From Chryseobacterium jejuense (GTDB lineage Bacteria; Bacteroidota; Bacteroidia; Flavobacteriales; Weeksellaceae), in the NCBI RefSeq assembly GCF_017877355.1, contig NZ_JAGIPR010000001.1:1-64000 (forward strand): a stretch of DNA of 64,000 nt, given 5' to 3'. Under the pieces are notes generated by a model. The model was not told the DNA's origin, did not search any database, and worked only from the letters and a program-made list of their open reading frames with translations. A program made the translations under genes and the position numbers. Shown here in pieces: positions 1 through 9,117 of this stretch (position 1 is the stretch's first letter; each line of letters starts with the position of its first letter).

Positions 1-740
1 AAAAACAAATTGCTTTAAAAACGCAAAGATTTTATATTGTAATATTTTAAGGGAGCAAAGATGGAATCAATTTCATTGATTCTTTCTAAGCGTACACATA
101 ACCACATCGCTTCATCAGCGACATTGTCGCCCTCTTTTGCTTTCTTAAGATAAACCAGTTGAACCACTCATTCTTTGCGTTTCAAAAAAGAGTTATTCAA
201 TAAAGGTTGGGTGCTGGAAGAGGAAAGCTGGAGGTTACTTTAAGTTATAGTAATTGGATAGCTATTACAAAAACAAATTGCTTTAAAAACGCAAAGATTT
301 TATATTGTAATATTTTAAGGGAGCAAAGATGGAATCAATTTTATTGATTCTTTCTAAGCGTACACATAACCACATCGCTTCATCAGCGACATTGTCGCCC
401 TCTTTTGCTTCCTTAAGATAAACCGGTTGAATCGCTCATTCTTTGCGTTTCAAAAAAGAGTTATTCAATAAAGGTTAGGAGCTGGAAGAGGAAAGCTGGA
501 GGCTACTTTAAGTTATAGTAATTGGATAGCTATTACAAAAACAAATTGCTTTAAAAATGCAAAGATTTTATACTGTAATTGTAATATTTTAAGGGAGCAA
601 AGATGGAATCAATTTTATTGATTCTATCTAAGCGTACGCATAACCACATCGCTTCATCAGTGACATTGTCGCCCTCTTTTGCTTCCTTAAGATAAAACAG
701 TAAAATCACTCATCCTTTGCGTTTCAAAAAAACAGCTACA
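1..740. repeat. Tandem triplication of a 268-bp unit containing a MITE-like palindromic element
   Basis: The unit starts at 1, 269 and 537, an exact 268-bp period, with only scattered differences; the third copy is cut short near 740. Inside each unit is an element bounded by the 11-bp inverted repeat AAACGCAAAGA / TCTTTGCGTTT (19-182, 287-450 and, with one or two changes, 555-724). The tail of units 1 and 2 carries a purine-rich stretch (GCTGGAAGAGGAAAGCTGG) that recurs inverted at 1680-1766. No coding potential was seen. Non-autonomous mobile repeat or structured intergenic repeat; mechanism unknown. Confidence 0.85.
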
Positions 741-830
741 CAAAGTTGCCTGATTTTGGGCCAATGCAATAAAAACAATTCCGTAAAAATACTCCAAAGC
801 CAAAAGATTTTAATGGAAACGTTTTAAAAA

Positions 831-1301
831 TTAGCGAACAAGAAGATATATTCCGGCAGCAATTCCGGCATAAGCAACAACGGTAATAATATCAGCTATG
901 GGCTGTGAAAACCGTTTTTCCGCAATTTTCTCGCCGTTGATCTGGTTCTTATGGAATTTCAAAGTTTTTTTAGCATTATGAACCGGGTGTGCTACAAGGC
1001 TGTCGCCTTCCCATTTGTCAACGATTACTTTATAGCTCTTGCCGTCAACGTCAATTTTAACATTTTTATTAGAGGTAAGTTTCTCCTGAATATTGATGGG
1101 TACAGGTACTTGTTGAGAACTCATACTTTTAAATTCAGCTGGTGTACTTTCTATTGGTGAAGAGGTAATATTAGCACGAGCTGTAGTCTGTTTAGGTTCT
1201 TGCCTGTTGTCGGTTGCTGCATTCACTTGCTTTTTAACCTGGTAAGTATAGCAGCTGGTAAGAGAAAATAATATGATGATGAGATAAAGATTCTTTTGCA
1301 T
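831..1301 (-). CDS. Small lipoprotein with C-terminal membrane segment, unknown function
   Basis: 156 residues. The N-terminus is a lipoprotein signal (hydrophobic LYLIIILF, then lipobox LTSC with Cys17), so the protein should be lipidated and exported. Residues 25-75 are low-complexity and Gln/Thr/Pro-rich, the middle has a short basic beta-like segment (KIDVDGKSYKVIVDKWEGD), and residues 135-156 form a hydrophobic helix ending in Arg. No family was recognised with certainty. It stands alone between two copies of the palindromic repeat, and no operon partner is close. The ATG at 1301 is the only start that keeps the signal peptide. Confidence 0.7.
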   Translation of the reverse strand: MQKNLYLIIILFSLTSCYTYQVKKQVNAATDNRQEPKQTTARANITSSPIESTPAEFKSMSSQQVPVPINIQEKLTSNKNVKIDVDGKSYKVIVDKWEGDSLVAHPVHNAKKTLKFHKNQINGEKIAEKRFSQPIADIITVVAYAGIAAGIYLLVR

Positions 1302-1453
1302 TGGTTAAATTTAAGAATTAAACGGAATATTTAGCATTTTCTTTTGAAAGATCCTGTTTTTTTGGAATAGGGTAACTGTTTATTGATGTTTTAGGGCATA
1401 CATTATGGGAATTTGTTTTCTTAGTTCTTTTGCTTATATCACCACTTAAATAT

Positions 1454-1770
1454 AACGCAAAGTTTTTATAATGTAATTGTAAAAGATGGAATCAACTTCA
1501 TTGATTCTTTCTAAGTGCACGCATATCTATATTGCTTCATCAGCGACATTGTCGCTTTCATTTGTCTTCTTAAGATGAAACAGCAGAATCACTCATTCTT
1601 TGCGTTTCAAAAAAGCTGCACAATAAACCATTGTATTATTTTATGCTGACCACCAGTCGTTATAACTCAAAGTAACTTTCAGCCTCCCTCTTCCAGCTCC
1701 CAGCGTTTAATAAAACAGACCAACAGCCATCTTTATAACCATTATAACTTCCAGCCTCCAGCTTCAAGAC
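1454..1770. repeat. Fourth, diverged copy of the palindromic repeat plus inverted tail repeats
   Basis: 1454-1607 matches the element of 1-740 (AACGCAAAG at the left, TCTTTGCGTTT at 1597-1607, GAATCAACTTCATTGATTC core). 1660-1766 holds reverse-complement versions of the purine-rich tail seen at 209-260 (CAGCCTCCCTCTTCCAGCTC and CCAGCCTCCAGC). No gene is visible. Confidence 0.7.
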
Positions 1771-1772
1771 AA

Positions 1773-1807
1773 AAAAAAGGCTTTCAGGATAACTGAAAGC
1801 CTTTTTT
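1773..1807 (-). terminator. Rho-independent terminator of the MG2/plug gene
   Basis: AAAGGCTTTCA / TGAAAGCCTTT stem with a 7-nt loop, followed by a T-run when read on the minus strand. It sits directly after the stop codon of the 797-residue gene. Confidence 0.85.
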
Positions 1808-1808
1808 A

Positions 1809-4202
1809 CTATTTAAAAACCTCATTCTGATAAAGAAGATTGTCATCTTCGTCAAAGCTTATAATGGTTACTTTATATTGTTTTGCACTGTCGTTATTGA
1901 AAAATTTAATTCTTGGTGGAACATAATCGCTGTCAAATAAATTAGGATTCCAGTATAATGTTTCGCGGGTGTCATTTTCAATTTTTGCACTCTCATCTAT
2001 CATTTCAACAAGAAATTCTGAAGGTTTATCATAACCCTTTATAGCAGATGAGTTATTCTTTGGTGCTTCTTTTCCTTTATTTTTAGACTTCATATTGCCT
2101 TTCATGGTATAGATGGCTACTGCATCACCTACTAATCCGGCTCCTTTCAGAATTTTTACCATAGCAATATTATTGATCGGCAAAGTGGAAATCATGGTAG
2201 GATCGGTAAGAATTTCATCTAAATAAAGCTTAGCCTGCTGGCCGCGAATGTAAGGAATACTTATCCCTGAATTATTTTTTTGAAATGTTAAACCGGCCGC
2301 TCTTCCCTGTAGCCAGTCTAATATATTGGTCATTCCGTCGGCATGCTGATCTTCATTCACAAAATCAAATATAGTAGAGTTCATAGAACTGAACATTCCG
2401 GTAGAAAGCTGTTGGTCCAGTTCTTCTTTTGGATCTTTCTTTTTTCCTACTAATTCTACTTCTTTAATTTCAATATCGGTACTTTCTGTCTTTTTGATGT
2501 TCTTTTGAGTATTAATTGCTTTGGCAATGGCTGGCGGAAGGGTTTTATTTCCATTGGCTTTTACGAGTTTATATTTCGTTTCCGGAAAATTACCGGTAAA
2601 TGGTGTGGGATTTACCAATGGTTCTGCCGTTACAAATAAATTATCAGCAGTTGATTCTTTCCCATTTTCTGAATTAGCGAATAAGGAAACAGTCAAAGGT
2701 TCATCATTGCTAAGATTGTTTAAATAAACATAGCCGCTTTGGTCGGTTTGAAACGGACTGATAATGGGTTCGCTTTTCCCTGACTTCAACAATAAAACCA
2801 CACTGGAATTGGACATCAGTGCGTTATTTTTAACAAGTTTTACCCTGTAAGAAAGGAATTTTTGAGATTTGGTCTTAATGGTTGGTACAGATCCACTCAA
2901 TACGGAATTCCAGTCAAACCTCTTCCATTTTTCAGAAATAAGCAGAGCGTCTAAAGCTTCACTATTGGCATTTTTAGAAAAATATTGAGCCGGACTGTCT
3001 ATTTTGGTAGTAAAATCTCCTGTTAACCAAAGTCCGCTTAGAATATTGTCTTCTTCAGGCTTCTGAGTTCCATCATCCTCACTTACCAAAACGGTATAAT
3101 TTTTAAAATAAGATTCCGGAGAAAGATCAATACTATTGAAAGATCTTGGAGTCTGTTTAATGCTCTGGCCTATAATTTCAGCTTTCTCAATCTTTAAATC
3201 ATTGGGCTTTATGAAACACAGCCTTTGGGCAACCAGATTATCCTGATCGTCAAAAATGGCTAATTGGAAAACTCCGTTAGCTCCATTGCTGATTTTGGTA
3301 GGAATAAGACTGGAAGCCTCATTGTTTAACTGTTTAATAGTAGCCTTATAAGCAAGGTGGTTATTGATAGTTCCTACAATTTTATAATTCTGAAGCTGTT
3401 GTTTTAAATTAACGCCTTTTAAAGTATATTTAATTCCGTCTTTTGAACTGTTAACCTCTAAATGAAGACCGCTGTCTGCAACCTGTGGAAGATCTATTGT
3501 TTTACTTTTCCCGGCATTATCCTGAATGATAACCTGGTATTTTTTTCCTGAAGCAGGAGTTAGGGTAAAAGAAGCCACATTTTTATCAAAAGACTTAAAG
3601 GTTGTGATAGAAATATTGGGGTTCTGTGCATCTACTATTTTTCCGGACCAGTTTTCCGGCAAAGAAGTATTGCTTGAAAGTCTTACAGCAAATTTTGTAG
3701 GCATACCATTAATGAAATTTCCCCCTTCGGGAAAGGCTTTTGCAGACCAGTCGGAACTTTTAGAAACTACTAATGATTCTGTGGAATTGGGGTTGTATAC
3801 CGGAAAAGATTTAACAATCTGAAATTCTTCGTTAAAATTGGTCATATAAGGCGTATAAGCTCTTACAAAATACACCTGCTCCGGAAGATCTTCTTTCAGT
3901 TGAAAATCTCCGCTGCCTTCACCATTGGTGAGAAGTATGGTTTTCCAGTTTATTAATTTTTTATCAGAATTGTAGAGTTCTACAAACAGGGTAGTAGATA
4001 ATGCAGAACGGTTATATCCATCAAACACAAAACTTTTGAACCAGATTTTGTCACCAGCGGCATATTGTGATTTGTCAGTAAGTACATATACTTTTTCTTG
4101 TTCGTAATTATCCTCAAGACTTGTAATTGCTTTTTCCAGTTTCGTTTGGGCCAGTATAGGTTGCACCAGAGAAAGAAGCAATACTCCGAATATATTTTTC
4201 AT
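1809..4202 (-). CDS. MG2-domain surface protein with C-terminal TonB-receptor plug-like domain
   Basis: 797 residues, signal peptide 1-18 (cleaved after ILA-Q). Residues 30-140 resemble the alpha-2-macroglobulin MG2 beta-sandwich (KVYVLTDKSQYAAGDKIWFK...). After several further beta domains, roughly residues 590-700 resemble the plug of TonB-dependent receptors (ILDWLQGRAAGLTF, PYIRGQQAKLYLDE, INNIAMVKILKGAG), but no 22-strand barrel follows. Similar proteins are common in Bacteroidetes and are usually annotated as TonB-receptor plug proteins; the role is probably at the outer membrane surface, but the substrate is unknown. Single gene, terminator at 1773-1807. The start at 4202 is fixed by the signal peptide. 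Confidence 0.75.
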   Translation of the reverse strand: MKNIFGVLLLSLVQPILAQTKLEKAITSLEDNYEQEKVYVLTDKSQYAAGDKIWFKSFVFDGYNRSALSTTLFVELYNSDKKLINWKTILLTNGEGSGDFQLKEDLPEQVYFVRAYTPYMTNFNEEFQIVKSFPVYNPNSTESLVVSKSSDWSAKAFPEGGNFINGMPTKFAVRLSSNTSLPENWSGKIVDAQNPNISITTFKSFDKNVASFTLTPASGKKYQVIIQDNAGKSKTIDLPQVADSGLHLEVNSSKDGIKYTLKGVNLKQQLQNYKIVGTINNHLAYKATIKQLNNEASSLIPTKISNGANGVFQLAIFDDQDNLVAQRLCFIKPNDLKIEKAEIIGQSIKQTPRSFNSIDLSPESYFKNYTVLVSEDDGTQKPEEDNILSGLWLTGDFTTKIDSPAQYFSKNANSEALDALLISEKWKRFDWNSVLSGSVPTIKTKSQKFLSYRVKLVKNNALMSNSSVVLLLKSGKSEPIISPFQTDQSGYVYLNNLSNDEPLTVSLFANSENGKESTADNLFVTAEPLVNPTPFTGNFPETKYKLVKANGNKTLPPAIAKAINTQKNIKKTESTDIEIKEVELVGKKKDPKEELDQQLSTGMFSSMNSTIFDFVNEDQHADGMTNILDWLQGRAAGLTFQKNNSGISIPYIRGQQAKLYLDEILTDPTMISTLPINNIAMVKILKGAGLVGDAVAIYTMKGNMKSKNKGKEAPKNNSSAIKGYDKPSEFLVEMIDESAKIENDTRETLYWNPNLFDSDYVPPRIKFFNNDSAKQYKVTIISFDEDDNLLYQNEVFK

Positions 4203-4424
4203 AGAAATCTTAACGCATTTTAATTCAGCGCTAATTTAATCATTTAAAGATTTGAAAATTGATATTTAGTGGGTTATTTCAAAAGAAAGAAACTAATAAT
4301 GAATATTTTCAGTTGTTGGGTTGCTTGTTATACATCAGTGTTCAAAAATAGAAATTATCCATAAGAAGAGTAGATTACTGCCATACAGCCAAAATATTTT
4401 TATTATTTAATTTATCTTCACATC

Positions 4425-4838
4425 ATGAATGCTATAAACATGAAACATGATATTTCTTATCATCTCGAAGAAAACCGTTTTATACTTTATATAGATATCA
4501 CCAACCATAGCGGTGAAGAACGGAAATTTTATTTCTCTAATGATACAGGCAGCTTGGCCAGGAACGGGATAAGACTTTTTGATGCAAAGGATGAGGTAAT
4601 AGAAGTCTATGAAAGAGCTTTTATCTCGCCTGCATATAATGCTGAGCCGGTTCCTGAAAATATACTGCCTCCCAATGAAACGCAACGGTTCGAATTTCCG
4701 GCTAAGGTTTTTGAAGAAGATGGCGAGCAGATATTATCCTTCAAAGGAATTTCATTCAGGATTCCCAGACATGAAAAATTTTATATCACCTTTGAATTTT
4801 CGAGAATACTATCTAATAAGTTGGAAGTAATGGTTTGA
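4425..4838 (+). CDS. Hypothetical protein, 137 residues
   Basis: No family recognised. The sequence is acidic and beta-rich (ISYHLEENRFILYIDITNHSGE..., FYITFEFSRIL) with no signal peptide or membrane segment, so probably cytoplasmic. The next gene, in the same direction, follows within about 55 bases. The ATG at 4425 is used; ATG at 4440 is an equally good start. Pairs of small acidic beta proteins and alpha-helical repeat proteins like these two often act as immunity proteins, but no toxin is present here, so that is only a suggestion. Confidence 0.55.
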   Translation: MNAINMKHDISYHLEENRFILYIDITNHSGEERKFYFSNDTGSLARNGIRLFDAKDEVIEVYERAFISPAYNAEPVPENILPPNETQRFEFPAKVFEEDGEQILSFKGISFRIPRHEKFYITFEFSRILSNKLEVMV

Positions 4839-4892
4839 GCTGGATGAATCACATTGAACATAAGGTTGAAGCAATTAATGAAATGTAATCAA

Positions 4893-5543
4893 ATGAATAA
4901 AGAAATCCATGAACTGCTCTATCACTATAACGAAAATGGGGATGAAGGGTACGATTTGAACGAAGTACAGCTCCTTGAAAAAATAGATATTGAGAGGATT
5001 GAAGGATTGAAATTGCTGCTTCATAGTAACGATCGATATATTGCTTATCAGGCGATGCTTATTTTACTCGCATGGGCAATACCGGAGGGATTTGAATTCA
5101 TCAATCGGTTTATGAGTAAAAAATGGGCTGAAAAAGAAGAATTTGAACCCCATAGGCTTTATGGTGAAGATAATGTGTATGATATCATTACCAATGCATT
5201 GTATATTTCGACTTTTAATGGGAAAGACGAGCAGGAATTATATCCATATATCAAACAGTTTTTGAACCTATACGGAGGCCAATTTTTTGAATATCATTTA
5301 AAGCATTTTTTACTGAAGAAAAATTGTAGTCCACTTTTCAAGGAAATGGAGAAAGCGATGCAAAATGCTTTGGACAATAAAAGATACTATCAGGCCAGCC
5401 AATTATTTCCGGTACTGGTTCATTATGACAAAAATAAATTTAATGAATATAGGGAGGTTTTTACTCTTTTAACAGGCCAGGATAACAGGATTGCGTACAA
5501 TGTGGAAGAAGCAGAAAAAATACATCAGAAGAATGAGAACTGA
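4893..5543 (+). CDS. HEAT-repeat-like hypothetical protein
   Basis: About 216 residues from the ATG at 4893; ATG at 4878 and TTG at 4854 are upstream in-frame alternatives. Almost entirely alpha-helical with HEAT-like helix pairs (IEGLKLLLHSNDRYIAYQAMLILLAW). No catalytic motif, signal or membrane segment. It follows the 137-residue gene in the same orientation and is probably cotranscribed. Function unknown; such proteins typically mediate protein binding. Confidence 0.6.
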   Translation: MNKEIHELLYHYNENGDEGYDLNEVQLLEKIDIERIEGLKLLLHSNDRYIAYQAMLILLAWAIPEGFEFINRFMSKKWAEKEEFEPHRLYGEDNVYDIITNALYISTFNGKDEQELYPYIKQFLNLYGGQFFEYHLKHFLLKKNCSPLFKEMEKAMQNALDNKRYYQASQLFPVLVHYDKNKFNEYREVFTLLTGQDNRIAYNVEEAEKIHQKNEN

Positions 5544-6060
5544 CAGATTCAGTATCTTTAGGCATTTCTAAATGAGCCGGGTTTTAGCGGAACCACCTGT
5601 TTCTTTTTTCATGCCGGTACATGCATTACTAAGAATAGCATCAAGACAGCAACTGAAATTAATTTTGAGCTTTCATGGTATCTTTTTGAAACGTTAAATA
5701 AATTATTGTTGTGGAAAAATATATATGAAATTTTTTAATGTTTTTTTATCTATTTTCGGTGAAAATTGTGATACGTGATGATTGGAATAATAAATAATTA
5801 GATACAATAATTATCACTAATAAAACGGATATAAAGAAAGTGGATGATATTGTTCCTCACATTGTATTAAAGAGAAAAATTTATCCTTGAAGATGAAGAA
5901 TATTGGCCTTATCTCACCCAATACTACCGTAGGTTGTCAGATATAATTACAATACAACTATAAGTAGTGTAATTACAACTAAGAGTATTTATAATTCTGA
6001 TAGATAAGGATGGACTGGAAGCTATCTTTGTCCTGTCAAAAAGACTAAAAATACAAGAAT
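5544..6060. other. Intergenic region with a possible decayed coding fragment
   Basis: No intact gene. At about 5798-5960 two overlapping plus-strand frames give coding-like peptides (TDIKKVDDIVPHIVLKR, then FILEDEEYWPYLTQYYRR) joined by a -1/+1 shift near 5870, which could be the remnant of a gene. Confidence in the remnant is low. The final 100 bases must carry the promoter of the XRE-pentapeptide gene, but no clear TAnnTTTG box was identified. Confidence 0.25.
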
Positions 6061-7005
6061 ATGGATATAAAGAAACTAGGCGATAAAATCGTTCAGGCAC
6101 GAAAAGAAAACAGAATGTCCCAGGCGCAGCTTGCCCAACTTCTGTTTATCAGTCCGCAGGCAGTTGGAAAATGGGAGCGTGGAGAATCAGTACCTGATTT
6201 TATTACCATTAACCGTCTCTCTGAAATTTTTAATTTAGACCTTAACTATTTTTCAGAGAATGCACCCGTTCAAAAAGAAGAGTTGGCCATTAAAAATATG
6301 GCTAATAATACTGACCAAACTGGGCAAAAAAATAATGCAGAGGTTGAGTCTTCACATTCTGTAAGTGAACCATTACTCACTAATTTTAGCGGTGGAGCTT
6401 TCGTAGGGACAGATTTTGCTGGAGTAAACGCTCCGGAGAGAAAATTTTGGGGAAGTGATCTGAAGGGAGCAGATTTTTCCGAAGCAGATTTAACAGGCAG
6501 TTCTTTTAAGAACAGTGATGTGAGTAATGGTAATTTTGAAAGTGCAGATCTTACAGATTGTGTTCTATCTAATAATAACCTCTCTGGAACAAACTTTAAA
6601 AAAGCTGTTTTGCTTCGAACTGAGTTTTCCTCATCTGATCTTACTCAGGCAAGATTTACCGATATCAACTTAATTGATGTAAAGATAATGGGTGGTGATC
6701 TGAGAAAAACAATTTTTGAAAACTGCGAATTTGACGGGGTAGATTTTAGCTCTTCAGATCTGAGTGGACTTTGTCTTGATGGACAGCTTTTCATTAATGT
6801 AAAATTTGATAATGCCGGACTAAAAGGGGTCTCTTTTAAAGGAGCTGCGTTAAAAAATGTTTCTTTCCGATCTACATTTGCACTTACCAACAGATATTAT
6901 AAAACCCTTAAAAGTATTGATTTTGAAGGAGCAATGATGGATAAACTGACCTATGCAGCCCTCAAGGGAGCTGGAGTAGATTTACCGAATGTAATAAAAG
7001 TATAG
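6061..7005 (+). CDS. XRE-type HTH fused to pentapeptide repeats
   Basis: 314 residues. Residues 5-62 form an HTH_3/XRE domain (KIVQARKENRMSQAQLAQLL...SPQAVGKWERG). A Ser/Asn-rich linker (65-105) leads to about 190 residues of A(D/N)LXX pentapeptide repeats (DLKGADFSEADLTGSSFK..., FKGAALKNVSF), which fold as a right-handed quadrilateral beta helix. The architecture implies a DNA-binding regulator with a binding or DNA-mimic platform; the ligand is unknown. It is monocistronic, with a start at the ATG directly after an AT-rich leader. Confidence in domains is high, in role low. Confidence 0.85.
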   Translation: MDIKKLGDKIVQARKENRMSQAQLAQLLFISPQAVGKWERGESVPDFITINRLSEIFNLDLNYFSENAPVQKEELAIKNMANNTDQTGQKNNAEVESSHSVSEPLLTNFSGGAFVGTDFAGVNAPERKFWGSDLKGADFSEADLTGSSFKNSDVSNGNFESADLTDCVLSNNNLSGTNFKKAVLLRTEFSSSDLTQARFTDINLIDVKIMGGDLRKTIFENCEFDGVDFSSSDLSGLCLDGQLFINVKFDNAGLKGVSFKGAALKNVSFRSTFALTNRYYKTLKSIDFEGAMMDKLTYAALKGAGVDLPNVIKV

Positions 7006-7107
7006 ATTGTTTAATAATAACCAAAGAACTTCGTTCCATACAGAAAATGCTGACTGCATCTTTAAAAATATATATTAGAAATAAAGTTTAACGCAAAAAT
7101 AAATAGT

Positions 7108-7326
7108 ATGTCATTTCAAACCTATATTAAAAACATTGAAGAAAAAACAGGAAAGTCCCGTTCTGATTTTGAAAATTTAGCTGGGGAAAAAGGATTTACC
7201 GAAGATGGAAAAATAAAAAAGGGAGTAAAAGCAACAGAAATAATCAATTGGTTAAAAGAAGATTTTGAACTAGGGCATGGGCATGCTACTGCTATGTATG
7301 CCTATATTAACGGAAAGCGCGAATAA
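7108..7326 (+). CDS. DUF4287 family small protein
   Basis: 72 residues, matching the DUF4287 pattern (MSFQTYIKNIEEKTGKS..., then ATEIINWLKEDFELGHGHATAMYAYI). Short helical, lysine-rich, cytoplasmic. The family is often found alone or fused to DUF5655; the biochemical role is unknown. It lies 102 bases after the pentapeptide gene and is followed by a strong hairpin shared with the convergent PhzF gene. Confidence 0.85.
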   Translation: MSFQTYIKNIEEKTGKSRSDFENLAGEKGFTEDGKIKKGVKATEIINWLKEDFELGHGHATAMYAYINGKRE

Positions 7327-7345
7327 AAAAAATCTATCTCTGTAA

Positions 7346-7388
7346 AAAATGATAGGCACCTATTTTCCTAAATAAGTGCCTATCATTT
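7346..7388. terminator. Bidirectional terminator between DUF4287 and phzF-like genes
   Basis: AAAATGATAGGCAC / GTGCCTATCATTTT form a perfect 14-bp stem with T-rich sequence on both sides, between two convergent genes. Confidence 0.85.
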
Positions 7389-7461
7389 TGATGAACTTGA
7401 AGGGATTATTTTTACATCACTTTTTTACAAGATTAAGCTGTTCTGCCAAATCAGAATACCA

Positions 7462-8250
7462 TTATTCTATCCAAAAATGTCCCGTAGAATAGGTTCTGGC
7501 CTTACCTGCCACAATCACTCTTTCATTTTTGTTTTCACAATAGAGCTGGCCGCCTCTTTCTGATAGCTGGCGGGCAAAAAGCTTATCCTTTCCAAGTCTT
7601 GAAGACCAGAACGGAATGAGAGAACAGTGGGAAGAACCGGTTACAGGATCTTCAAGAATAGATGATTGCGGCGTAAAATATCTTGATACAAAATCACTGT
7701 CAGTACCTGCTGCAGTCACTACAACACCTCCGGGATCCAGGTTGATAAGGTCTAAAATAGATTTTTCAACGGTGATCTTTTTGATGTCTTCCTCAGACTC
7801 ATAAACCAGTACGTAGTCTCTTGATTTGAAAACCTCCTTAGGCTGTATACTAAGAGATTTAATGATTGTATCCGGAAGAGTGGATGGTTCGGGCATTCTT
7901 GAAGGGAAATCCATATAATAAAATCCATCTTTTACATCCACTGTTAATTCACCGCTTGTGGTTTCAAAAACGATTCTGCTATTCGGATAATTTAAAATGG
8001 TAGCTAAGCAATGTGCAGTAGCAAGGGTAGCATGTCCACATAAATCCATTTCTATTTCAGGAGTAAACCATCTCAGATGAATGGTATTGCCATTATCAAT
8101 AAAGAAAGCTGTTTCTGCTACAGCATTTTCACGGGCTATTTTTAAGAGAACCTCGTCGGGTAACCATGTTTTCAATGGAACAACACACGCAGGATTTCCC
8201 TGGAAAATTTCTTCTGTAAATGCATCTATTTGATATAATTCTAACTTCAT
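7462..8250 (-). CDS. PhzF family isomerase
   Basis: 262 residues with the complete PhzF/diaminopimelate-epimerase-like double fold: N-terminal LYQIDAFTEEIFQGNPACVV, catalytic-type Glu in ENAVAETAFF, DLCGHATLATAHCLA, and the second-lobe DPVTGSSHCSLIPFW. Members isomerise small metabolites without cofactor; only dedicated phenazine-cluster members act in phenazine synthesis and none of those genes is here, so the substrate is unknown. Cytoplasmic, single gene. Confidence 0.9.
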   Translation of the reverse strand: MKLELYQIDAFTEEIFQGNPACVVPLKTWLPDEVLLKIARENAVAETAFFIDNGNTIHLRWFTPEIEMDLCGHATLATAHCLATILNYPNSRIVFETTSGELTVDVKDGFYYMDFPSRMPEPSTLPDTIIKSLSIQPKEVFKSRDYVLVYESEEDIKKITVEKSILDLINLDPGGVVVTAAGTDSDFVSRYFTPQSSILEDPVTGSSHCSLIPFWSSRLGKDKLFARQLSERGGQLYCENKNERVIVAGKARTYSTGHFWIE

Positions 8251-8284
8251 AATTGAGAAATTTTAGATCGGTAACAAAGATAAT

Positions 8285-8812
8285 TTATTTTACCGGATGG
8301 CTCTTGGGCTTATGATTTTTAAATGCAGAAAAACCCTCTGAAGATTCACTTTTTTCTTTTGTTTTTAAAGAGAATAGGGGATGTTGGTTCAATAGTTTAA
8401 TAGTGGGTGATTCAAAATTCCAGCCCATATTTTTCTCAAGAAAATAAAAAACTGCTCCATCATGGGTTGTAATTTCAACAAAATACGCAGGAAATTTGTT
8501 CAAAGCATGTCTTACAGGCATAAAGGCGACTTCTTCTATTTGTTCAGCAGGATAAAGCATTTTGTTAATGATAAGGCTGTCATCGGCTAGAAAAACATTC
8601 GCAAGAGGAAGATTTTTTCTCAGCATCCGATGGTCTGATAAACATACAAACACTAGAAATAGAAAACATAGAATACTTGTACAGGCCAAATAAGCAGGCT
8701 CTTTTTCTTCGGTGAAAAAATAAAGTGATATCGTAACTATCTGAACAAAAATAACAATGAATCCATATCTGAAAAAGAAGAATTCGAAATAACTTGGATT
8801 TAATTTTTTCAT
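8285..8812 (-). CDS. Two-helix membrane protein with a PH-like C-terminal domain
   Basis: About 175 residues from the ATG at 8812 (MKKLNPSYFEFFFFRYG). Upstream in-frame starts exist at 8875, 8845 and TTG 8890, but the stretch before 8812 looks non-coding. Two closely spaced transmembrane helices (FIVIFVQIVTISLYFF and LACTSILCFLFLVFVCL) are followed by a soluble region resembling small bacterial PH-like membrane proteins (LIINKMLYPAEQIEEVAFMP). It lies 34 bases downstream of phzF's start side on the same strand and may be cotranscribed. Function unknown. Confidence 0.6.
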   Translation of the reverse strand: MKKLNPSYFEFFFFRYGFIVIFVQIVTISLYFFTEEKEPAYLACTSILCFLFLVFVCLSDHRMLRKNLPLANVFLADDSLIINKMLYPAEQIEEVAFMPVRHALNKFPAYFVEITTHDGAVFYFLEKNMGWNFESPTIKLLNQHPLFSLKTKEKSESSEGFSAFKNHKPKSHPVK

Positions 8813-9029
8813 GAATAAAAAGAGTTTGGTGGTTTCTGCTGCCATTATATTGAGCGCGCAGAAAATGCATTCCATTCTATAAAAATACAAAAGTTTATAG
8901 TCATATCTAGTCTGATATTTCTCACTAGGTTGTACAGTTTTAAATCTTGTTTAGGTCTTATTTTTGAAGGAATAAGGTTGTGAAAAAATCTATTTCAAAA
9001 ATTGATACGGGTTTCTAATCATCAATAAA

Positions 9030-9064
9030 AAAATATCGCTACTTATTTAAAATAGCGATATTTT
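9030..9064 (-). terminator. Terminator of the YciF-like gene
   Basis: AAAATATCGCTA / TAGCGATATTTT, a 12-bp stem with an 11-nt loop flanked by A/T runs, located downstream of the minus-strand DUF892 gene. Confidence 0.75.
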
Positions 9065-9117
9065 ACATGTGTGCCCTTCAGAGGGTTATATTAGAATACC
9101 TTTTTACGGATATGAAA

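Noticed and set aside
7462..8250. Phenazine biosynthesis locus
   Set aside because: Only a PhzF-like isomerase is present; none of the other phz genes is nearby.
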